64,000 nucleotides of DNA. Source: Amycolatopsis balhimycina FH 1894. Its GTDB lineage: Bacteria; Actinomycetota; Actinomycetes; Mycobacteriales; Pseudonocardiaceae. The position numbers were made by a program, and so were the translations under genes. The stretch is from positions 4,722,868 through 4,786,867 of the forward strand of contig NZ_KB913037.1 of NCBI RefSeq assembly GCF_000384295.1, written 5' to 3'. The first letter of the stretch is position 1, and each line of letters opens with the position of its first letter. The notes below the pieces were generated by a model. That model made no database searches and was not told where the DNA came from. It saw only the letters and a program-made list of their open reading frames with translations. Below, piece after piece: positions 56,471 through 64,000 of the stretch.

Positions 56471-58345
56471 TCAAGCGATAGATTTAGCCAGATCGTAGAC
56501 GGTCGTGCCCCCGACGGTGACCGGGGCGAAGCTCTGCTCGACCCAGGCCTGGATCTCGCCCGCGGTCCCCCGGCCGCCCCCGAAGCCGCCTCGCCCACCG
56601 GCGACGTAGTAACGGATGTCACCATCGGCGACGTACTGCTGGAACTGCCGCAGCGTCGGCGCGGGGTCGCTGCCGCTGAACCCGCCGATCGCGAGCACCG
56701 GCCGTCCGCTCTCCAGCGCCAGCCCGGCCGACTGCATCGCGCCGCTCTGCGCCGCCGCCCACTTCGTCGTCGTGTTCTTCAGCAGGTCGATCACCGCCGT
56801 GTCGGCCTGACCCGCGCCGAAGCCCCGCGGGCCACCGCCGAAGCCGCGTCCACTCGCGACGGCCGGCCCGGACGACGGCGTCCCGCCGGAATGGGCGGTC
56901 GACGCCGTGGCCAGCGTGAAGGACGTGGTCCCGAGCAGTGCGCCGCACAGGCCGAGTGCGGCCACGACCGGGCCCAGCCGCCGGAACCGATCGGCACCGA
57001 AGAGCAGCGCCACCACCGCGGCCGCGCTGAGCACGAGAAGCGCGTAGCGCACCCACGGCTGCCAGTCCGGCGTCCGCGCGAGGAGCACGAACCCCCAGAC
57101 CGCGGTCACCGCGAGCATGACGGCCAGCACCGCGCGGGCCGCGAAGTTCGCCCGGCCGCGCCAGAGCTCACGCGCGGAGATCCCCAGCGTGGCGGCGATC
57201 CCGGGGGCCAGCGCGACCGTGTAGTACGGGTGGATGATGCCGCTCATGTAGCTGAACACGAGCGTGGTGACGACCAGCCAGCCGCCCCACAGCAGCAGCG
57301 CCGCCCGCGTCCGGTCGGTGCGCGGCGCGCGGCGGGTGAACCAGAGCCCGGCGGCCAGGCCGAGCAGCGCCGCGGGCAGCAGCCACGACGCTTCGCCGCC
57401 GAACTCGCCGCCGAACAACCGCGTCAGCCCGGTCTGCCCGCCGAATCCGCCGAACCCGCCGCGGGCCCCGGACGGCGGGGCGAACGTCCCGCCGCCGCCA
57501 CCGCCGCGGCCTTCGCCGAAGATGCGGCCGAGGCCGTTGTAGCCGAAGGCCAGTTCCAGCACGGTGTTGTCGGTCGACCCGCTGATGTAGGGCCGGTCCG
57601 CGACCGGCCACAGCGCGACGGCCACGACCCACCAGCCGGCGGAGACGAGCACCGCGCCCGCGGCGGCGAACAGCTGCCCTATCCGCCGCCCGGGCGACGT
57701 CGGCGCCGCGACGGCGTAGGTCAGCACGAACGCGGGCAGGACGACGAACGCCTGCAGCATCTTGTCGAGGAAACCGAACCCGATCGCGACCCCGGCGAGC
57801 ACGAGCCACTTCGTGCTCGCGTGCTCCAGCGCGCGCACGACGCAGTACGCGCCGGCGACGAGCAGCAGCACGAGGAACGCGTCGGGGTTGTCGTAGCGGA
57901 ACATCAGCGCGGCGACCGGGGTCAGCGCGAGCGCGGCCCCGGCCAGCAGCCCGGCACCCGGCCCGGACAGCCGCCGCACGGCGAGGTAGAGCAGGCCGAC
58001 CGACGCGACCCCGGCGAGCGCGTCCGGTACGAGCAGGCTCCAGCTGGAGAAGCCGAAGATCCGGCCGGACAACCCCATGAGCCACAGGGAAAACGGCGGT
58101 TTGTCCACGGTGACGACGTTGCCCGGATCGAGCGAACCGAAGAACAGCGCCTTCCAGTTCCCCGTCCCGGCCTGCACGGCCATCGCGTAGAAGTCGTTGC
58201 CCCAGCGGTTTTCCGCCAGGTCCCACAGGTAGAGCAGGCCGGTGCCGAGCAGCAGGGCGGTCACGGAAGGCTTGACCCACCGGGGTTTCCGGGCGGCCTG
58301 GGGCGCGGGCTGGGCGTGTTCGGGCGCCGACAGCGTGGTCGTCAT
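56471..58345 (-). CDS. GT39-type membrane glycosyltransferase
   Basis: A 624-residue polytopic protein. It has the GT-C loop TVDKPPFSLWLMGLSG (after TM1) with the aspartate and D-loop FRYDNPDAFLVLLLVAG, typical of dolichyl-phosphate-mannose/ArnT-like enzymes. About 11-12 TM segments are followed by a C-terminal domain. Two Gly-rich inserts stand out (GEGRGGGGGGTFAPP with GGFGGFGGQTG, and RGFGGGPRGFGAG). It probably adds a sugar from a lipid carrier to proteins or wall glycans. Its start is separated from the kinase gene by the palindrome at 58428-58486. Confidence 0.85.
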   Translation of the reverse strand: MTTTLSAPEHAQPAPQAARKPRWVKPSVTALLLGTGLLYLWDLAENRWGNDFYAMAVQAGTGNWKALFFGSLDPGNVVTVDKPPFSLWLMGLSGRIFGFSSWSLLVPDALAGVASVGLLYLAVRRLSGPGAGLLAGAALALTPVAALMFRYDNPDAFLVLLLVAGAYCVVRALEHASTKWLVLAGVAIGFGFLDKMLQAFVVLPAFVLTYAVAAPTSPGRRIGQLFAAAGAVLVSAGWWVVAVALWPVADRPYISGSTDNTVLELAFGYNGLGRIFGEGRGGGGGGTFAPPSGARGGFGGFGGQTGLTRLFGGEFGGEASWLLPAALLGLAAGLWFTRRAPRTDRTRAALLLWGGWLVVTTLVFSYMSGIIHPYYTVALAPGIAATLGISARELWRGRANFAARAVLAVMLAVTAVWGFVLLARTPDWQPWVRYALLVLSAAAVVALLFGADRFRRLGPVVAALGLCGALLGTTSFTLATASTAHSGGTPSSGPAVASGRGFGGGPRGFGAGQADTAVIDLLKNTTTKWAAAQSGAMQSAGLALESGRPVLAIGGFSGSDPAPTLRQFQQYVADGDIRYYVAGGRGGFGGGRGTAGEIQAWVEQSFAPVTVGGTTVYDLAKSIA

Positions 58346-58427
58346 GGCGTTCACCGTGTCGGCGCCGCATGTGGTGAACTTGTGCCGAACCTGTGTGCCG
58401 GCTGTGCATCCACCCCGGTCACACCAG

Positions 58428-58486
58428 AAGTCCGTGAATGGCACATTGAGGGACGTAGAGTCCCTCAATGTGCCATTCACGGACTT
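58428..58486. repeat. 27-bp-arm palindrome (copy 2 of the 10582 element)
   Basis: Arms 58428-58454 and 58460-58486 are exact inverted copies around GTAGA and share the core GTCCGTGAATGGCACATTGA with 10582-10646. The right arm encodes the last residues and the TGA stop of the histidine kinase (58477-58479). It lies between the kinase and GT39 genes, probably as a terminator. Confidence 0.85.
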
Positions 58487-60003
58487 TGGGCACCTCTGGG
58501 AGCCGGTGCCTCCGGGAAGCTGATCTCGAACTCCGTGCGGCCCGGACGGCTCTGGACGCCGACGCGGCCACCGTGCGCTCCGGCCACCGCGGCCACGATC
58601 GCCAGTCCGAGGCCGGTGCTCCCCGCCGCGCGCGAACGCGAGTTGTCGCCGCGGGCGAAGCGCTCGAAGATGTTCGGGAGGATCTCGGGTGGGATGCCCG
58701 GGCCGTCGTCGGCCACCCGGAGCCGGACAATTCCGTCCGAAGTGGACAGTGTGGTCGTCACCGTCGTGCCCGGCGGCGTGTGCGTGCGCGCGTTGGCCAG
58801 CACGTTGATCACCACCTGGTGCAGCTGGCCCGCGTCGCCGAGGACGCCGAGCGGCTCGCCCGGGACGTCCAGCAGCCACTTGTGGTCCGGGCCCGCGACG
58901 TGCGCGTCCGCGACCGCGTCGGCCACCAGCCGGCTCAGGTCCACCCACTCGTGCACCACCGGCCGTCCGGAATCGAGGCGGGCGAGCAGCAGCAGGTCCT
59001 CCACCAGCGTCGTCATCCGGCGCGACTCGGACTCGACGCGGCTCATCGCGAAGGCGATGTCCGGCGGCACCTGCTCGCCGCTGCGGCGGGTGAGCTCGGC
59101 GTAGCCGCGGATCGCCGCCAGCGGCGTCCGCAGCTCGTGGCTCGCGTCCGCGACGAACTGGCGGACCCGGTTTTCGCTCGCGTGCCGGGCGCTGAGCGCG
59201 TTCGCGACGTGCTGCAGCATCCGGTTCAGCGCCGAGCCGACCTTGCCGACTTCGGTGCCGGGGTCGGTGTCCGCCTCCGGGACGCGTTCGGACAGCGCCA
59301 CCTCGCCGCGGTCCAGCGGCAGCTCCGACACGCGCGTCGCGGTCGCGGCCAGCCGGTCGAGCGGCTGCATCGTGCGGCGGATCGTCGCCGCGCCGACCGC
59401 GCCCGCCACCAGGATCCCGGCGAGCGCGACGCCGCCGAGGATGAACCCGAGCTGCCAGAGCGTCTCGTTGACGTCCTTCAGCGGGAGGCCGATGACCGTC
59501 TTCTCACCGGTGGACGACGTCGTCGAGACGACGCGGTACTCGCCGAGGTTGCCGCCCAGGTCGATGCTGCGCTGCTTGCCGTCGGACGGCAGCGCCAGCA
59601 GGCGCAGGGCCTGGTCCTGCGGAACGCTCTTGAACGGCGGCCTGCGCTTCGACGCCCCGGCCGCTGCGGAGTCGATCACCGCGGCCGAGGCCTTCGAGCC
59701 GGACGTGACGACCGCGAGCGTGCCGTCGCCTTGGCCGAGCACGCGCAGCGCGTCCGGCGGCGGGGGCGTCTCGTGGTAGGTCCAGGGCGGCGGCCGTTCC
59801 CCGATGTGCGAGGCACGGTCGCTCGCCGCGGCGAGCCGCTTGTCCTGCTGGCCGACGAGGAACTCGGAAAGCGCGAACTCCGTGACCACGCCGACGACCA
59901 GGCACACCAGCGCGAGCAGGGCGGCGAGCTGGACGATCAGCCGCCGCCGCAGCGACCACGGCCGGCGGACGCGCTTCGGTTCAGCCTGCGGGCTTGAGGA
60001 CAT
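58477..60003 (-). CDS. sensor histidine kinase (OmpR-type pair)
   Basis: A 508-residue kinase. Two TM segments (about 21-43 and 184-208) flank an extracytoplasmic sensor region of ~140 residues. HAMP (about 208-262) leads to the phosphoacceptor H289 in DASHELRTPLAAIRGYAELT, then the ATP domain (VVINVLANARTHTPPGT, DGPGIPPEIL, STGLGLAI). The last codons and stop come from a dispersed palindrome. It overlaps its regulator gene by 23 bp. Confidence 0.93.
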   Translation of the reverse strand: MSSSPQAEPKRVRRPWSLRRRLIVQLAALLALVCLVVGVVTEFALSEFLVGQQDKRLAAASDRASHIGERPPPWTYHETPPPPDALRVLGQGDGTLAVVTSGSKASAAVIDSAAAGASKRRPPFKSVPQDQALRLLALPSDGKQRSIDLGGNLGEYRVVSTTSSTGEKTVIGLPLKDVNETLWQLGFILGGVALAGILVAGAVGAATIRRTMQPLDRLAATATRVSELPLDRGEVALSERVPEADTDPGTEVGKVGSALNRMLQHVANALSARHASENRVRQFVADASHELRTPLAAIRGYAELTRRSGEQVPPDIAFAMSRVESESRRMTTLVEDLLLLARLDSGRPVVHEWVDLSRLVADAVADAHVAGPDHKWLLDVPGEPLGVLGDAGQLHQVVINVLANARTHTPPGTTVTTTLSTSDGIVRLRVADDGPGIPPEILPNIFERFARGDNSRSRAAGSTGLGLAIVAAVAGAHGGRVGVQSRPGRTEFEISFPEAPAPRGAQSP

Positions 60004-60730
60004 ACCCGGCGCCCCGCATGGTGTGGATCATCGGCTCGCGGTCGGCGTCGATCTTCTTGCGCAGGTAGGAGATGTAGAGCTCGACGATGTTGGCCTGGCC
60101 GCCGAAGTCGTAGCTCCAGACGCGGTCCAGGATCTGGGCCTTCGACAGCACCCGCTTGGGGTTGCGCATGAGGTAGCGCAGCAGCTCGAACTCGGTGGCG
60201 GTCAGCGGCACCAGGTCGCCGCCGCGGTGCACCTCGCGGCTGTCCTCGTCCAGGGTGAGGTCGCCGACGACCAGCGTCGACCCGCTCACCCCGGTCACTC
60301 CGCCGGCCCGGCGCAGCAGCGCGCGCAGGCGCAGCGCCACCTCTTCGAGGCTGAACGGCTTGGTGACGTAGTCGTCGCCACCCGCGGTGAGCCCGGCGAT
60401 GCGGTCCTCGACCGCGTCCTTCGCCGTCAGGAACAGCACCGGCAGGTTCGGCGCCTCGGACCGCATCCGGCGCAGCACCTCCAGGCCGCTGAAGTCGGGG
60501 AGCATGACGTCGAGGACGACGGCGTCGGGGCGGAAGTCGCGCGCGATCCGGACGGCCTCCGTGCCGTCGCCCGCGCTGCGCACCTCCCAGCCCTCCATCC
60601 GCAGGGCCATCGACACGAGCTCGGCCAGCGTCGCCTCGTCGTCGACGACGAGGACCCGCACGGGGCTCCCGTCGGCGCGGCGCAGGTCGGCCTTGCCGGG
60701 GCCTGGTGACGTGGCGTTCATAGCGGTCAT
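59981..60730 (-). CDS. OmpR-family response regulator
   Basis: A 249-residue regulator. The receiver domain has acidic pocket VVDDE and the phosphoryl acceptor D74 (VVLDVMLPDFSG), with K at VTKPFS; the C-terminal winged helix is of the PhoB/OmpR type (LTATEFELLRYLMRNP, VELYISYLRKKID). Upstream of the kinase in the operon. It is similar to the TrcR/TcrX type of actinobacteria by family features; the target regulon is unknown. Confidence 0.94.
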   Translation of the reverse strand: MTAMNATSPGPGKADLRRADGSPVRVLVVDDEATLAELVSMALRMEGWEVRSAGDGTEAVRIARDFRPDAVVLDVMLPDFSGLEVLRRMRSEAPNLPVLFLTAKDAVEDRIAGLTAGGDDYVTKPFSLEEVALRLRALLRRAGGVTGVSGSTLVVGDLTLDEDSREVHRGGDLVPLTATEFELLRYLMRNPKRVLSKAQILDRVWSYDFGGQANIVELYISYLRKKIDADREPMIHTMRGAGYVLKPAG

Positions 60731-60905
60731 AGTGCCATCTTCCCGGCGGCTCTTCAGGACTCACTGTGCGCTCGCTGTGCGTTCCCTGTGAAGGTCGTTC
60801 GCCCGGGTAAGGGAGCCACAGCGCCCGCTGACGCTCCGCACAGCTCGGACACAGCCACGGCGGCGAACCTGGCCTCATCCAGTGTGGGTACGACCGGAGG
60901 ACACG

Positions 60906-61553
60906 ATGACAACCCCGAACACCCCGCCCGAAGGCGGACCGGCCCCCGCCGCGAACACCCCGGCCCCGGGCGAGCCGGCTCCGGCGAACTGGGGTGACCC
61001 CGCGGCCGCCCCGCCCAGGAAGGGCTGGTCCGGCAAGAAGACGGCGATCGCGGCGGGTATCGCCGTGGTGATCGCGGCCGGCGGCGGCGCGGCGATCTGG
61101 GCGGGCACCAGCAGCGCCGACAACTCGGCACAGCAGGGCCCAGGCGGCTTCGGCGGCCCGGGTGGCCAGTTCCGCGGCCAGGGCATGCCCGGCGGCGGCT
61201 TCGGCGGCGGCATGACAGCGCTGCGCGACGCCCTGCACGGCGACTTCGTCGTGGCGAACGGCAGCGGCGGCTACACGACCGAGCGTCTGCAGACGGGCGA
61301 CGTGACCGAGCTGAGCGCCACGTCGGTGACGCTGACCAGCAAGGACGGCTACAAGCAGACGTACACGATCGACTCGTCGACCCAGAAGACGGGCGACGTG
61401 AAGACGGGCGACACGAACATCACGGTGGTGGCGAAGGTGGACGGCCAGACGGCCACGGCGACCTCGCTGGGCAAGGGCTTCGAGCAGGGCCAGCGCCAGC
61501 CGGGCCAGCGCCGCAACGGCGGCGGCACCTACTCGGCCCGCCCGACGAGCTGA
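60906..61553 (+). CDS. membrane-anchored Gly/Pro-rich protein
   Basis: A 215-residue protein from ATG 60906 (GGAGGACACG upstream). A Pro/Ala-rich cytoplasmic N-terminus, one TM (about 51-69), a Gly-rich linker (GGFGGPGGQFRGQGMPGGGFGGG) and a small beta domain (about 115-180, TTERLQTGDVTELSATSVTLTS) resembling DUF5666-type OB/beta folds. It is divergent from the OmpR-type regulator and may be its target (inference). The role is unknown. Confidence 0.75.
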   Translation: MTTPNTPPEGGPAPAANTPAPGEPAPANWGDPAAAPPRKGWSGKKTAIAAGIAVVIAAGGGAAIWAGTSSADNSAQQGPGGFGGPGGQFRGQGMPGGGFGGGMTALRDALHGDFVVANGSGGYTTERLQTGDVTELSATSVTLTSKDGYKQTYTIDSSTQKTGDVKTGDTNITVVAKVDGQTATATSLGKGFEQGQRQPGQRRNGGGTYSARPTS

Positions 61554-61571
61554 CCCACCCCCTCCAGTGCC

Positions 61572-61621
61572 GGGAACGCCCCGACTGTCGCGTACCCCTC
61601 CCGCCGCGTCGGGGCGTTCCC
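61572..61621. terminator. bidirectional terminator hairpin
   Basis: A 14-bp perfect inverted repeat (61572-61585 / 61608-61621) with a 22-base loop between the convergent Gly/Pro-rich gene and the NarL-type regulator gene. Confidence 0.75.
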
Positions 61622-61629
61622 AACCTCTC

Positions 61630-62286
61630 TCAGTCGCCCGGGACGAGCTTGTGGCGGTAGGCGTAAACGACGGCGTGCACGCGGTCGGGCAGCCCGAGCT
61701 TCGAGAGCACCCGCGACACGTGCGTCTTGACGGTCTCCTCGCCGACGTGCAGCTTCCGCGCGATCTCGGCGTTGCTGCACGCGCCCGCCAGGAGCAGCAG
61801 GACCTCGCGTTCGCGGGACGTCAGCCGGGCCAGCTCGGGGGGTTCGGCGGCCGCCGGTTCGAGGACCGCCGCGAACTTCGCCACCAGCCGGCGCGTCACC
61901 GACGGGTCGATCAGCGCGTCTCCGCGCGCCGCCACCCGCATCGCCGCGACCAGTTCCTCCGGGGCCAGGCTCTTCAGCAGGAACCCGCTCGCCCCCGCGC
62001 GCAGCGCCCGGTAGACGTACTCGTCGGCGTCGTAGGTCGTGAGCACGAGGACGCGGGTGTCGTTGCCCGGCGCGGCGAGGATGGCCTCGGTCGCCGCGAG
62101 GCCGTCGAGGCGGGGCATCCGGACGTCGAGGACCGCGACGTCCGGACGCAGGCGCGCGGTCTCGGCGACGGCTTCGCGGCCGTCGGACGCCTCGCCGACG
62201 CACGTGAAGTCGGGCTGGGTGTCCAGCAGCGCGCGCATCCCGGACCGGAACATCGCGTGGTCGTCGGCCAGCAGGACGCGGATCAT
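61630..62286 (-). CDS. NarL/LuxR-family response regulator
   Basis: A 218-residue regulator. The receiver domain carries D54 (VAVLDVRMPRLDG), K at GFLLKSL, and the C-terminal LuxR helix-turn-helix is LTSREREVLLLLAGACSNAEIARKLHVGEETVKTHVSRVLSKLG. Paired with the kinase whose stop overlaps it (ATGA). The regulon is unknown. Confidence 0.94.
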   Translation of the reverse strand: MIRVLLADDHAMFRSGMRALLDTQPDFTCVGEASDGREAVAETARLRPDVAVLDVRMPRLDGLAATEAILAAPGNDTRVLVLTTYDADEYVYRALRAGASGFLLKSLAPEELVAAMRVAARGDALIDPSVTRRLVAKFAAVLEPAAAEPPELARLTSREREVLLLLAGACSNAEIARKLHVGEETVKTHVSRVLSKLGLPDRVHAVVYAYRHKLVPGD

Positions 62287-63437
62287 GTGCTCTCCACCGG
62301 GAAGGTCGTGCGCAGCTGCCAGTCCTCGCCGGCCTCGCCGTAGGAGACCTGGCCGCCGAACAGCGTGACGCGCCGGCGGATCCCCGCCAGGCCGCGATGC
62401 GCGTATTCGCTCGGCGGGCTGCGGTCCGGCCGCAGCCCGTTGGTCACCGTGAGCACGACCTCGGTGCGGCCGTGGTTCAGCTCCACCTCGACCGGGCCTT
62501 CGCCGTGGCGCAGCGCGTTGGTCAGGGCCTCCTGCACGATCCGGTACAGCGCGACGTCGAGGGAGCCCGGCAGCTCGCGGGGTTCGCCGCGCAGGGTCAG
62601 CCGGATCGGCAGGCCGGCCGCGCGGACGGTCTCGACCAGCTCGTCGAGGTTGTCCAGACCCGGTTGGGCGGCGGTGGTTTCGGCGTGCAGGAGGTCGAGG
62701 AGCCGGCGCAGGTCGGCCATCGCCGAACGGCTCGCCGATTCGACCGCGCCGAGGGACTTCCGGACCGGCGAGTCGCCGTCGGGCAGGCCGAGCCGGGCCG
62801 CGCCGGCGTGCACGCCGATCGCGCTGACGTGGTGGGAGATGACGTCGTGCAGGTCGCGGGCGATCGTCGTGCGTTCCTCGGTGACGGCCCTCCGCACGAC
62901 CTCCTCTTCGTGCAGACGGCGTTCGGCGGCTTCGCGTTCGAGGTCGGCGATGTAGGCGCGCCGGGCGGTCGTGTACCGGCCGACCAGCCACGGCAGCAGC
63001 GCCTGCACACTGACGTTGATCGCGATCAACCGCCAGTCGGCCGCCGTGCGCCCGCCGCCTTCGACGCAGCCGACGGTGACGCCGGCGAGCAGCGCGCCGA
63101 GCGCGAGCACGGCCGGTTTCGGCCGCAGCCAGGCCCCGGCCCGGAACCCGGCGATGAGGAGCCCGGCGTTGTTGCCGGTGACGTACCCCTGGCAGGTGCA
63201 GAGCAGCAGCGGCGCGCCCGCGAAGAGCAGGGCGTGCGCGAGCGCCACCCAGCCGGAGTACCGCGCGGCCCCGGCGAGGGCCGCGTTGACGCCGATCCCG
63301 GCCAGCAGCACCACCCAGGCGCGCCAGCCGGCTTCGCCGAGCGGGCCGCGGAGGCTGAACAGGGCGGCGTCGCAGACGACGCAGACGAGGGCGACCAGCA
63401 GCGACTGCCGCCTCAGTGACCCCCTGATGTCCTGCAC
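62283..63437 (-). CDS. NarL-type sensor histidine kinase
   Basis: A 384-residue HisKA_3-type kinase. Five or so TM segments occupy residues 12-155; the DHp motif has H197 in ARDLHDVISHHVSAI, and HATPase features are IVQEALTNALRHGEG and GLAGIRRRV. Together with the regulator it makes a standard desK/narX-like pair; the membrane domain may sense lipid or envelope state. Confidence 0.92.
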   Translation of the reverse strand: MQDIRGSLRRQSLLVALVCVVCDAALFSLRGPLGEAGWRAWVVLLAGIGVNAALAGAARYSGWVALAHALLFAGAPLLLCTCQGYVTGNNAGLLIAGFRAGAWLRPKPAVLALGALLAGVTVGCVEGGGRTAADWRLIAINVSVQALLPWLVGRYTTARRAYIADLEREAAERRLHEEEVVRRAVTEERTTIARDLHDVISHHVSAIGVHAGAARLGLPDGDSPVRKSLGAVESASRSAMADLRRLLDLLHAETTAAQPGLDNLDELVETVRAAGLPIRLTLRGEPRELPGSLDVALYRIVQEALTNALRHGEGPVEVELNHGRTEVVLTVTNGLRPDRSPPSEYAHRGLAGIRRRVTLFGGQVSYGEAGEDWQLRTTFPVEST

Positions 63438-63497
63438 ACCCGCAACTCTGCCCTAACCGCCCCGGCGATCGCGATGTCCCGCGCCTAGACTGGGTGG

Positions 63498-63695
63498 ATG
63501 AAGCGGTGGATCACCCTTGCGGCCGGGGTCGTGCTCGTGCTCGTCGGCGCCGTCTGGGTGCTGCAGGGCGTCGGTGTCATCACCGGCAGCTTCATGACCG
63601 GCCAGAAGCTGTGGTTCCTCATCGGGCTCGCCGCGTTCCTCGTCGGCGTGGTCCTGGTCGCGGCGTCGGCGACCCGGCGCAAACCTACTTCGTGA
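63498..63695 (+). CDS. small two-TM membrane protein
   Basis: A 65-residue protein with TM segments about 5-24 and 38-58 (ITLAAGVVLVLVGAVWVLQG, LWFLIGLAAFLVGVVLVAA). A short, simple two-helix protein of a kind common in actinobacteria. Overlaps the next convergent gene by 11 bp. No function recognised. Confidence 0.65.
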   Translation: MKRWITLAAGVVLVLVGAVWVLQGVGVITGSFMTGQKLWFLIGLAAFLVGVVLVAASATRRKPTS

Positions 63696-64000
63696 AGATC
63701 TCGAAGATCGGGTAGCCCGGCGCGATCTCGCGCAGCTTCTCGTCGGACGCCTTGTCATCGACGCCGTCGAAGAACACGCCGACCTCGAACTTCCAGCGCT
63801 TGAGGTAAGCGCGGAGGATGCCCGGCTTCTCGTCGTGGCCCAGCTCGCGGAAGGTGAACGTCTCGACGCGGCGCCCGACGCGCAGCGTGCCCTGGCCCGC
63901 GGCGCGCAGGTTGCGCACCCACTGCGTCTCACCGCGCGGGGCGACGAGGTAGCGGACGCCGTCGACGGTCAGCAGGTTGACCGGGGTCGAGCGCGGCTCG
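63685..64000 (-). CDS. deazaflavin (F420)-dependent nitroreductase-family protein, C-terminal part
   Basis: About 105 C-terminal residues, truncated by the window end. The stretch TPVNLLTVDGVRYLVAPRGE then WVRNLRAAGQGTLRVGRR is typical of the Ddn/DUF385 F420-dependent family. Such enzymes reduce nitro compounds, menaquinone or other substrates with reduced F420. The N-terminus lies outside the window. Confidence 0.85.
   Translation of the reverse strand, partial: EPRSTPVNLLTVDGVRYLVAPRGETQWVRNLRAAGQGTLRVGRRVETFTFRELGHDEKPGILRAYLKRWKFEVGVFFDGVDDKASDEKLREIAPGYPIFEIFTK

Noticed and set aside
56234..59104. 956-codon plus-strand frame opposite the GT39 gene
   Set aside because: Arg/Gln/Pro-rich shadow frame; it also runs through the palindrome at 58428.

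Overview
The window is high-GC actinobacterial chromosome and most resembles Pseudonocardiaceae, probably Amycolatopsis. Supporting signs are GC-rich third codon positions, frequent GTG starts, many 4-bp ATGA/GTGA start-stop overlaps, a four-gene conservon of the Streptomyces cvn type, an ECF42-type sigma factor with its DGPF partner, a TIGR03085-type (mycothiol-linked) protein, and the linked housekeeping set leuA, ask-asd, recR, ybaB, dnaX and SRP RNA. No tRNA, rRNA, CRISPR array, insertion sequence, prophage or integrase was found. The genus assignment is inference; the gene families are read from the sequence. Layout, 1-18 kb: a truncated carbamoyltransferase gene with a membrane protein, then glutamate decarboxylase, Dps, Ohr, an FMN reductase and an HSL-type hydrolase (a stress and acid/peroxide group). 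A secreted protein, a TetR repressor with two MFS exporters, a lipoprotein, RtcB RNA ligase, an M48 membrane protease with a partner protein, and the lysine/threonine-entry pair ask-asd follow. Layout, 18-34 kb: nitroreductase, small membrane proteins, leuA behind a leader peptide and a pseudoknot-capable leader RNA, DedA proteins, a peroxiredoxin-like gene divergent from a TetR gene with paired operators, a LysR/EamA pair, the ECF42 module, and a complete five-gene oligopeptide/dipeptide ABC transporter. Layout, 34-49 kb: a cell-envelope glycan cluster (P-loop kinase, DUF2304 protein, two GT2 glycosyltransferases, a DUF6541-like membrane protein, a flippase-like protein and a UDP-GlcNAc 2-epimerase homologue), then recR-ybaB, a lipoprotein amidase, dnaX, an ALF-repeat secreted protein, an aminopropyltransferase-like gene and the SRP RNA. 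Layout, 49-64 kb: the conservon (NIT-domain sensor kinase, roadblock protein, DUF742 protein, GTPase), a nitrate/sulfonate-type ABC importer with a 646-bp gap upstream, a GT39 membrane glycosyltransferase, an OmpR-type two-component pair, an anchored Gly/Pro-rich protein, a NarL-type two-component pair, and a truncated deazaflavin-dependent oxidoreductase. The most notable non-coding content is a set of palindromic elements at gene ends: a 32-bp-arm perfect palindrome at 10582-10646 with a second copy at 58428-58486 that supplies the stop codon of a histidine kinase, 21-bp-phased GTCGACACGCGTGATC repeats beside dnaX, a GGGGGTCC hairpin family following three genes, and an inverted pair of perfect DnaA-box sequences at 25921-25963. 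The leuA leader is the best-supported regulatory RNA.
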